Assembly: GCF_001544375.1 (NCBI RefSeq)
Contig: NZ_BCQJ01000010.1
Location: 1 to 64,000 of the forward strand
DNA length: 64,000 nt
From: Enterococcus canis NBRC 100695
GTDB lineage: Bacteria; Bacillota; Bacilli; Lactobacillales; Enterococcaceae
Direction of reading: 5' to 3'
The position numbers and the translations under genes were made by a program. Positions 57,618 through 64,000 of this stretch are shown here, in pieces. The notes under the pieces are model-generated. The model saw nothing but the letters and a program-made list of their open reading frames with translations, did not search any database and was not told where the DNA came from. Numbering within the stretch: position 1 is the first letter of the stretch; each line of letters starts with the position of its first letter.

Positions 57618-57665
57618 AAAGTGCTTTTTCCACTCCTTTTTAGGGGTGGACTAGGCACTTTTTTG
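57618..57665 (+). terminator. Terminator-shaped hairpin in the mnmE leader
   Basis: AAGTGC (57619-57624) with GCACTT (57655-57660) and inner CCACTCC (57630-57636) with GGGGTGG (57643-57649), then a T run. It lies 25 bases before the mnmE start and downstream of its promoter, so it is an attenuator or ends a short RNA. Confidence 0.6.
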
Positions 57666-57687
57666 TATGTAAGAAAGGAAAGGGATC

Positions 57688-59079
57688 ATGCAGACAACGA
57701 TGGAATTTGATACAATCGCGGCTATCTCCACACCACCTGGAGAAGGGGCTATCAGTATTGTGAGACTAAGTGGCGAAGATGCCGTAAGTATTGCGGATCT
57801 GGTATTTTCAGCAGGAAAAAAACAGCTATGCGATGTGGCTTCCCATACGATCCATTATGGACATATTATTGATCGTCGTAGAGAACAGTTGCTTGATGAA
57901 GTGATGGTTACCGTAATGCGGGCGCCTAAAACTTTCACAAGGGAAGATGTGATTGAAATCAACTGTCATGGCGGCATGGTGGTGGCCAACCAAGTCTTAC
58001 AGCTGTTGTTAAGAGAAGGTGCACGGCTAGCTGAACCAGGAGAATTCACTAAACGAGCATTTTTAAATGGTCGTGTGGATCTCTCACAGGCTGAAGCAGT
58101 GATGGACCTAATTAGGGCCAAGACGGATAAAGCAATGCAGTTGGCGATCCAACAATTGGACGGCAATTTGTCCCAATTGATTCGGACTTTACGACAAGAA
58201 ATACTGGAAACTTTAGCCCAAGTAGAGGTTAACATTGATTATCCTGAGTATGATGATGTCGAAGAATTAACGACACAGCTACTGCTAGAAAAGGCTCGTT
58301 TTGTCCAAGCGCAAATTCAAAATCTATTGGTAACCGCTCAGCAAGGTAAGATCTTACGAGAAGGGCTAAGTACAGCTATTATTGGCCGGCCTAATGTTGG
58401 GAAATCCAGTTTATTGAACCATTTATTAAAGGAAGATAAGGCAATTGTTACTGATATTGCTGGGACAACGCGTGACGTCATTGAAGAATATGTCAATGTT
58501 CGCGGCGTGCCACTAAAATTGGTGGATACAGCTGGTATTCGAGAAACGGAAGATATCGTAGAAAAAATTGGCGTCGAGCGAAGTCGCAAAGCATTATCTG
58601 AGGCAGATTTGGTGCTACTAGTTTTAAATCAAAGTGAACCATTAACTAAAGAAGATCAAGCACTCTTAGCAGCAACTGATGACAGTAAGCGGATCATTTT
58701 ATTGAACAAGACGGATCTACCAGCGCAATTAAGTTTAGAAGATTTGCAGGAATTAACAACCGAAGAACCGTTGTCAGTCTCTGTGTTAGCTAATACCGGT
58801 TTAGAACAGTTAGAAGAACGAATTGCGGCATTATTCTTTGCAGGACAAACCAATGAAAAAGATGCTACTTACGTTTCTAACGTACGCCACATCGCTTTGT
58901 TGGAGCAGTCTGAAGCAGCTTTAGCCGAAGTCATCAGCGGTATCGAAATGGGGATGCCTGTGGACTTAGTCCAAATTGATATGACGCGCTGTTGGGACTA
59001 TTTAGGTGAAATTGTTGGCGACAGTGTGCAAGATGAGTTGATTACCCAATTATTTAGCCAATTTTGTCTAGGAAAATAA
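57688..59079 (+). CDS. mnmE: tRNA modification GTPase MnmE
   Basis: A 463-residue GTPase that with MnmG makes cmnm5U34 in tRNA. N-terminal folate-binding domain ([21 protein letters not shown]), helical region, inserted G domain with GRPNVGKSS and [13 protein letters not shown] and NKTD, and the C-terminal FCLGK Cys motif. AAAGGAAAGGG precedes the ATG. Eleven bases separate it from mnmG. Confidence 0.97.
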   Translation: MQTTMEFDTIAAISTPPGEGAISIVRLSGEDAVSIADLVFSAGKKQLCDVASHTIHYGHIIDRRREQLLDEVMVTVMRAPKTFTREDVIEINCHGGMVVANQVLQLLLREGARLAEPGEFTKRAFLNGRVDLSQAEAVMDLIRAKTDKAMQLAIQQLDGNLSQLIRTLRQEILETLAQVEVNIDYPEYDDVEELTTQLLLEKARFVQAQIQNLLVTAQQGKILREGLSTAIIGRPNVGKSSLLNHLLKEDKAIVTDIAGTTRDVIEEYVNVRGVPLKLVDTAGIRETEDIVEKIGVERSRKALSEADLVLLVLNQSEPLTKEDQALLAATDDSKRIILLNKTDLPAQLSLEDLQELTTEEPLSVSVLANTGLEQLEERIAALFFAGQTNEKDATYVSNVRHIALLEQSEAALAEVISGIEMGMPVDLVQIDMTRCWDYLGEIVGDSVQDELITQLFSQFCLGK

Positions 59080-59089
59080 GGAGACTATT

Positions 59090-60982
59090 ATGGAACAATA
59101 TCAAGCAGAAAAATATGACGTGATTATTGTCGGTGCAGGACATGCAGGTTCTGAAGCGGCTTTGGCGTCTGCTCGTATGGGCTGTAAAACATTACTTTTG
59201 ACAATCAATCTCGATATGGTGGCATTTATGCCATGTAATCCTTCTGTTGGTGGACCAGCCAAGGGCGTAGTCGTGCGTGAAATCGATGCTTTAGGTGGGC
59301 AAATGGGCAAAAATATCGATGCAACTTATATCCAAATGCGGATGTTAAATACAGGGAAAGGTCCAGCAGTTCGTGCGTTGCGCGCGCAAGCAGATAAGCA
59401 TGCTTATCATACTCAAATGAAACAAACGATTGAAGAAACAGCTAATTTGACACTACGTCAAGGCATCGTGGAAAAATTGATTGTAGAAGATGGTGTTTGT
59501 CGTGGTGTTGTGACTGCCACAGGCGCAGCGTATGCTGCAGAAGCAGTAGTTATCACTGCTGGTACTGCTTTGCGTGGTGAAATTATTATTGGCGAATTGA
59601 AATATTCTTCAGGCCCTAATAATTCACAACCTTCAATTGGTTTGGCAGATCATTTGCAAGAGCTTGGTTTGGAGATTGCTCGCTTTAAAACAGGAACACC
59701 TCCACGGGTCAAAGCAAGCTCGATTGATTATAGTGTGACGGAAGAACAACCAGGTGATACGACGCCTAATCATTTCAGCTATCAAACACCGGATAGCCGT
59801 TATCGGCAAGACCAACTTTCTTGTTGGTTAACCTATACCAATGAAAAGACCCATGAAATTATTCAACAAAACTTGCACCGGGCACCAATGTTTACGGGCA
59901 TTGTGGAAGGTGTTGGCGCACGTTACTGCCCTTCAATAGAAGATAAAATCGTGCGTTTTGCTGACAAGGCACGACATCAATTGTTCTTAGAACCTGAAGG
60001 TGAACATACTGAGGAAGTATATGTCCAAGGTTTGTCTACTTCGATGCCAGAAGATGTCCAAACAGCGATGTTGCATTCGGTTGCCGGATTAGAAAAGGCT
60101 GAAATGATGCGGACTGGTTATGCGATTGAGTACGATGTAGTAGTGCCTCATCAACTACGCCCAACGCTAGAGACTAAAAAAATCAGTAATTTGTTTACAG
60201 CTGGCCAAACGAATGGGACTAGTGGCTATGAAGAAGCCGCTGGTCAAGGGCTGATTGCAGGTATCAATGCTGCGTTGAAAGTTCAAGGGAAAGAACCTTT
60301 TGTTATGAAACGTAGTGATGGGTACATCGGTGTTATGATTGATGACCTTGTTACCAAAGGGACTAATGAACCTTATCGTTTACTGACATCACGGGCAGAA
60401 TACCGCTTGATTTTACGTCACGATAATGCTGATTTACGTTTGACTGAAAAAGGCCATGAAATTGGCTTAGTAAGAGAAGAACAATATGAAGCATTTTTAG
60501 AGAAGAAGGCTGCAATTGAAGCTGAATTAAAACGTCTTCAGACGATTCGTTTGAAACCAACGGCGGAAATTCAAGCCTTCTTAGCAGAAAAAGGTGGCGC
60601 ACCACTAAAAGATGGTATTCTAGCAGCTGATTTTCTGCGTCGTCCGGAAGTAAGCTACCAAGAATTAGCTCGCTTTATTCCAATGGAAGCGTTAGATAAC
60701 AAAGTAATCGAACAAGTAGAGATTCAAATCAAGTATGAAGGCTATATTAAGAAGGCTTTGGATAAAGTCGATAAGTTGAAACGCATGGAAGCTAAAAAGA
60801 TTCCGGTCAATATTGATTATGCCGCAATCAATGGCTTAGCCACGGAAGCAAAACAAAAATTAACCAAGATCCAACCAGAAACATTGGCACAAGCTAGTCG
60901 GATTAGCGGAGTCAATCCAGCTGACTTAAGTATTTTGATGGTTTACATCGAACAAGGTCGGATCGCCAAGACAACGGCTTAA
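59090..60982 (+). CDS. mnmG: tRNA uridine 5-carboxymethylaminomethyl synthase MnmG (GidA)
   Basis: A 630-residue FAD enzyme, partner of MnmE: FAD motif [33 protein letters not shown] with the catalytic Cys, and a second Cys in [11 protein letters not shown]-terminal MnmE-binding helices. Normal length. AAGGAGA precedes the start; a terminator follows. Confidence 0.97.
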   Translation: MEQYQAEKYDVIIVGAGHAGSEAALASARMGCKTLLLTINLDMVAFMPCNPSVGGPAKGVVVREIDALGGQMGKNIDATYIQMRMLNTGKGPAVRALRAQADKHAYHTQMKQTIEETANLTLRQGIVEKLIVEDGVCRGVVTATGAAYAAEAVVITAGTALRGEIIIGELKYSSGPNNSQPSIGLADHLQELGLEIARFKTGTPPRVKASSIDYSVTEEQPGDTTPNHFSYQTPDSRYRQDQLSCWLTYTNEKTHEIIQQNLHRAPMFTGIVEGVGARYCPSIEDKIVRFADKARHQLFLEPEGEHTEEVYVQGLSTSMPEDVQTAMLHSVAGLEKAEMMRTGYAIEYDVVVPHQLRPTLETKKISNLFTAGQTNGTSGYEEAAGQGLIAGINAALKVQGKEPFVMKRSDGYIGVMIDDLVTKGTNEPYRLLTSRAEYRLILRHDNADLRLTEKGHEIGLVREEQYEAFLEKKAAIEAELKRLQTIRLKPTAEIQAFLAEKGGAPLKDGILAADFLRRPEVSYQELARFIPMEALDNKVIEQVEIQIKYEGYIKKALDKVDKLKRMEAKKIPVNIDYAAINGLATEAKQKLTKIQPETLAQASRISGVNPADLSILMVYIEQGRIAKTTA

Positions 60983-60993
60983 GGTGTCACTTG

Positions 60994-61020
60994 AACCGGT
61001 ATTTATTACCGGTTTTTCTT
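60994..61020 (+). terminator. Terminator after mnmG
   Basis: AACCGGTA and TACCGGTT pair around 5 bases, followed by T residues. Confidence 0.9.
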
Positions 61021-61078
61021 TTGTTGTTTTAAAAGCATTGCATCCCGGTTTCTTTTGCGTTAAAGTAGGGAAAGACAG

Positions 61079-61102
61079 TTGTGAAACATTTTTGTTTCAC
61101 AA
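61079..61102. repeat. Palindrome with swapped parS half-sites, before rsmG
   Basis: TTGTGAAACA and TGTTTCACAA flank TTTT: the two parS half-sites (GTGAAACA, TGTTTCAC) in reverse order. As RNA it forms a 10-pair hairpin just upstream of the rsmG ribosome site. It lacks the central CACGTG, so it is not a normal ParB site. Confidence 0.55.
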
Positions 61103-61116
61103 GAAAGGAAATTGTT

Positions 61117-61830
61117 ATGACCCCAGAAGAGTTTCGTCAAACACTGCTTGAGGCTGGCCTGGCTTTAACAGATCAGCAAATGCAGCAGTTTGCTAGCTAT
61201 TACCACATGTTGGTGGAGTGGAACCAGCAGATGAATTTAACAGCAATTACGGAAGAAAAGGAAGTCTATTTAAAACACTTTTATGATTCGCTGACCTTAG
61301 GCTTAGATTTTTCTTTAGATAATGGAACGTTGTGTGATGTCGGTGCAGGCGCGGGCTTCCCAAGTATTCCTTTGAAAATTGCTTTTCCAGAGTTAACGGT
61401 GACGATCGTCGATTCGTTAAACAAACGAATCAAATTTTTAACGGCTTTGGTCCAAGAATTAGAGCTAGAAGGTGTCTCACTCTATCACGATCGAGCAGAG
61501 ACTTTTGCGAAAAAGCCAGAGCAAAGAGAACATTATGATTTTGTGACTGCCCGGGCGGTAGCCCGCTTAAACGTGTTAACGGAGTTATGCGTACCATTAG
61601 TAAAGAAACAGGGCTATTTCCTGGCTTTGAAGGCAGCCAAAGCTGAGGAAGAGATTGAAGAGGCTCAAAAGGCTATCAAGCTTTTAGGCGCACGCTTTAT
61701 TGAAAAAAAGGCATTGACACTACCAATCACCAAGGACGAACGTCATATCGTCATTATTGAAAAAGTCACGGCTAGTCCTAAAAAGTACCCGCGGAAGCCA
61801 GGGACACCTAATAAACAACCAATCATTTAG
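61117..61830 (+). CDS. rsmG: 16S rRNA (guanine527-N7)-methyltransferase RsmG
   Basis: A 237-residue SAM methyltransferase for G527 of 16S rRNA, the site whose loss gives low-level streptomycin resistance. Motif [17 protein letters not shown], catalytic/structural Arg-rich [11 protein letters not shown]. The frame opens with a GTG at 61081 inside the palindrome; the ATG at 61117 is used for AAGGAAA. Basic C-terminal tail ([12 protein letters not shown]). Next to parA. Confidence 0.96.
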   Translation: MTPEEFRQTLLEAGLALTDQQMQQFASYYHMLVEWNQQMNLTAITEEKEVYLKHFYDSLTLGLDFSLDNGTLCDVGAGAGFPSIPLKIAFPELTVTIVDSLNKRIKFLTALVQELELEGVSLYHDRAETFAKKPEQREHYDFVTARAVARLNVLTELCVPLVKKQGYFLALKAAKAEEEIEEAQKAIKLLGARFIEKKALTLPITKDERHIVIIEKVTASPKKYPRKPGTPNKQPII

Positions 61831-61845
61831 AACGGAGGGGAATAC

Positions 61846-62610
61846 ATGGCACGAATCATTTCTGTCGCCAATCAAAAAGGCGGCGTAGGTAAAACAACTA
61901 CAACAGTCAATTTAGGTGCTTGTTTGGCCTTCAATGGCTATAAAGTGTTATTAGTCGATATTGATGCTCAGGGGAATGCAACTAGTGGCATTGGTGTCAG
62001 AAAACCAGATGTTGCCCATGATATCTATGATGTATTAGTGAACGAGTTTCCTATTGCTGAGGCCATTCAGCCCACAAGTCGTGAAAATTTGGCCATTGTA
62101 CCCGCCACAATCCAGTTAGCTGGTGCAGAAATTGAGTTAACTTCTATGATGGCGCGGGAATCGCGCTTAAAAACGGCTTTACAGGAAATTCAAGCTCAGT
62201 ATGATTATATCTTAATCGATTGTCCACCATCTTTAGGACATTTGACGATCAATGCTTTTACTGCTAGCGATTCGATTTTGATCCCAGTGCAATGTGAATA
62301 CTATGCCTTAGAAGGCCTAAGTCAATTGTTGAATACAGTTCGGTTAGTCCAAAAGCACTTCAATCCGGAATTACAAATTGAAGGTGTCTTGTTGACCATG
62401 TATGATGCCCGGACAAATTTAGGCGCTGAAGTAGTGGAAGAAGTTCGTAAATATTTCCGCGAAAAGGTCTATGACACGATTATTCCTCGAAATGTTCGAC
62501 TGTCAGAAGCACCTAGTCATGGGTTATCTATTATTGATTACGATCCGCGTTCTCGTGGAGCAGAAGTGTATCAAGCCCTAGCAAAGGAAGTGATCGCTCG
62601 TGAAAAATAA
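61846..62610 (+). CDS. parA: Chromosome partitioning ATPase ParA/Soj
   Basis: A 254-residue ParA with deviant Walker A QKGGVGKTTT (residues 9-18), Walker A' and Walker B YILIDCPP. It lacks the N-terminal HTH found in plasmid ParA, like Soj, and in B. subtilis also modulates DnaA. ACGGAGGGG precedes the start. Overlaps parB by 11 bases. Confidence 0.96.
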   Translation: MARIISVANQKGGVGKTTTTVNLGACLAFNGYKVLLVDIDAQGNATSGIGVRKPDVAHDIYDVLVNEFPIAEAIQPTSRENLAIVPATIQLAGAEIELTSMMARESRLKTALQEIQAQYDYILIDCPPSLGHLTINAFTASDSILIPVQCEYYALEGLSQLLNTVRLVQKHFNPELQIEGVLLTMYDARTNLGAEVVEEVRKYFREKVYDTIIPRNVRLSEAPSHGLSIIDYDPRSRGAEVYQALAKEVIAREK

Positions 62611-63478
62611 AGGATTAGGTAGAGGGATTGACGCTCTTTTCCAAGATTTTGCTAATTTGGAAGAAGTAGATGTCCAAAAAGAAGAAGTCGTAGAATTGCC
62701 TTTAGCAGAGTTACGACCAAATCCCTATCAACCACGTAAAACATTTGAGCCAACTTCTTTAGAAGAATTGGCAAATTCCATCAAACAGTCAGGTGTATTT
62801 CAACCTATTATTGTCCGTAAATCAAAAGTTAAAGGGTATGAGATTATTGCCGGTGAGCGTCGCTTCCGAGCGTCTAAGCTAGCAGAAAAGGAAACGATCC
62901 CTGCCATTATTCGCGATTTTGATGAAGAATCCATGATGCAGATTGCGGTTTTAGAAAACCTACAACGTGAAGATTTAAACCCATTAGAAGAGGCAGAAGC
63001 TTACGAAATGCTGATGAAAAATCTCAATCTGACGCAGGTAGAATTATCCGAGCGCTTAGGTAAAAGTCGGCCTTATATTGCCAACTATTTGCGCTTGCTG
63101 ACATTACCACAATTAGTCAAAGAGATGGTCCAAAAAGAAACGATCTCAATGGGACAAGCACGTACTCTACTAGGACTGAAAGATAAGGCACAGATTATTG
63201 CTTTAGCCAATCGTGCGCAAAAAGAGAATCTAACAGTCCGTCAGTTAGAACAATTGGTGAGCCAGTTGAATGAAGGGCAAGTTGTAAAAAAAGCAAAAAA
63301 ACCTGCCAAAGAAAAGCCATACTATATTCGTGAAAGTGAAGATCGCTTGATGGATAAGTTTGGCACCAACGTAGTGATCCAAGAAAAAGAAGGCCGTGGA
63401 AAAATTGAGATTGAATATTTATCTCAGAGCGATCTGACACGGATTCTTGATGTGTTGGAGATTCATTTTAACGAGTAG
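62600..63478 (+). CDS. parB: Chromosome partitioning protein ParB/Spo0J
   Basis: A 292-residue CTPase/DNA-binding clamp: N-terminal ParA-interaction peptide (GLGRGIDALF), CTP-binding ParB domain (LRPNPYQPRK, GERRFRASK), HTH (TQVELSERLGKSRPYIANYLRL) for parS, and a C-terminal dimer domain. It starts with GTG inside parA. Its sites are the two parS at 44.1 and 44.95 kb; none is inside the gene, unlike in B. subtilis. Confidence 0.97.
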   Translation: MKNKGLGRGIDALFQDFANLEEVDVQKEEVVELPLAELRPNPYQPRKTFEPTSLEELANSIKQSGVFQPIIVRKSKVKGYEIIAGERRFRASKLAEKETIPAIIRDFDEESMMQIAVLENLQREDLNPLEEAEAYEMLMKNLNLTQVELSERLGKSRPYIANYLRLLTLPQLVKEMVQKETISMGQARTLLGLKDKAQIIALANRAQKENLTVRQLEQLVSQLNEGQVVKKAKKPAKEKPYYIRESEDRLMDKFGTNVVIQEKEGRGKIEIEYLSQSDLTRILDVLEIHFNE

Positions 63479-63490
63479 GAGGAATGCGCG

Positions 63491-63667
63491 ATGTATGATG
63501 TAGGCAGTTATGTTGAAATGAAAAAGCCGCATGCTTGTCAGGCGAATCGTTGGGAAATCATTCGGATGGGCGCAGATATCAAAATCAAGTGTACGAAATG
63601 CGGACATATCGTCATGATGAGTCGGCGCGACTTTGAAAAACGATTGAAAAAAGTCTTACCAGAATAA
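63491..63667 (+). CDS. DUF951 small zinc-ribbon-like protein
   Basis: A 58-residue protein, MYDVGSYVEMKKPHAC, then IKCTKCGHIVMMSRRDFEKR. It has CxxC (Cys34 and Cys37 in KCTKCG) plus Cys16 and His15, a likely metal site, and the DUF951 pattern always found between parB and ychF in Firmicutes. AGGAGG is spaced well. Function unknown. Confidence 0.9.
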   Translation: MYDVGSYVEMKKPHACQANRWEIIRMGADIKIKCTKCGHIVMMSRRDFEKRLKKVLPE

Positions 63668-63690
63668 AGAAGAGAGAGTGACAAAAAAAT

Positions 63691-64000
63691 ATGGCATTAA
63701 CAGCAGGAATCGTTGGCTTACCCAACGTTGGGAAATCAACTCTATTTAACGCAATTACCAAAGCAGGCGCAGAAGCTGCTAACTACCCTTTTGCAACAAT
63801 CGATCCAAATGTCGGCATGGTAGAAGTACCGGATTGGCGTTTACAACGTTTGACGGAATTAGTCCATCCCAAAAAGACGGTTCCCACGACGTTTGAGTTT
63901 ACCGATATTGCGGGGATTGTACGGGGAGCTAGTAAAGGTGAAGGCTTGGGAAACCAATTCCTTAGTCATATTCGCCAAGTAGATGCTATCTGTCACGTAG
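63691..64000 (+). CDS. ychF: Redox-regulated ATPase YchF (partial)
   Basis: The first 103 codons are in the window; the gene continues past 64000. It begins [20 protein letters not shown], the Obg-type P-loop (GLPNVGKS), followed by [12 protein letters not shown] and [17 protein letters not shown] (the switch II region). YchF binds ATP over GTP and acts on ribosomes. A GAGAGAG sequence precedes the start. Confidence 0.95.
   Translation, partial: MALTAGIVGLPNVGKSTLFNAITKAGAEAANYPFATIDPNVGMVEVPDWRLQRLTELVHPKKTVPTTFEFTDIAGIVRGASKGEGLGNQFLSHIRQVDAICHV

Noticed and set aside
57247-57654. 135-codon plus-strand frame over the YbjQ-like gene and mnmE leader
   Set aside because: Lacks a ribosome site and overlaps the opposite gene, the mnmE promoter and the leader hairpin.

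Overview
The window is about 64 kb of a low-GC Firmicutes chromosome spanning the replication origin. Gene order (rpmH-dnaA-dnaN-yaaA-recF-gyrB-gyrA-rpsF-ssb-rpsR-gdpP-rplI-dnaB-purA), ATP-type lipoproteins with a pheromone-precursor-like flavinylated lipoprotein, an Mga-type regulator, class A PBP PbpF, the ecsAB-hit-ytxH-prsA block and many strong AGGAGG ribosome sites point to Enterococcus or a very close relative (Enterococcaceae). I cannot fix the species from sequence alone. There are no rRNA or tRNA genes, no insertion sequences, no prophage and no CRISPR array.

Layout. 1-9.5 kb: partial DUF1456 gene, an APH-like kinase, rlmH and htrA separated by a DnaA-box-bearing gap, then a ytpR/usp/trx/pepA stress-and-peptide cluster, a PepSY protein, a doubly flavinylated lipoprotein and an Mga-type regulator. 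9.5-15.2 kb: trmB-ytmP, ecsAB divergent from hit-ytxH, then prsA (secretion and surface-protein folding). 15.2-23.4 kb: an accessory metabolic locus in two transcription units with matching promoter/operator geometry: yitT-gntR-M20 dipeptidase, then glycosylasparaginase-PTS IIC-GrdB-like-two M42 peptidases, the first of which has lost metal ligands. 23.5-31 kb: yhaM-yhaN-yhaO, yheA and pbpF. 31-38.6 kb: a pseudouridine synthase, phosphohexomutase, argR/argS, an ABC-F protein and a DegV lipid-binding protein. 38.7-52.7 kb: the leftward replication/ribosome cluster from purA back to dnaN, with two perfect parS sites. 52.7-54.6 kb: oriC, in two parts flanking dnaA. 54.6-64 kb: the rightward arm rpmH-rnpA-yidC-jag, a candidate small RNA, mnmE-mnmG-rsmG-parA-parB-DUF951-ychF.

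How it works together. DnaA acts at the boxes on both sides of dnaA; the dnaA-dnaN gap has the box / GC-rich / DnaA-trio / AT-rich order of a Bacillus-type unwinding region. ParB (63 kb) should load at the parS sites at 44.1 and 44.95 kb, with ParA as its ATPase partner. Most genes near the origin point away from it, so transcription follows the forks. HtrA, PrsA, EcsAB, YidC and PbpF form an envelope/secretion group. The 15-23 kb locus is the most unusual part: a GntR/UTRA regulator probably controls uptake and hydrolysis of an amide- or glyco-linked amino acid or peptide.
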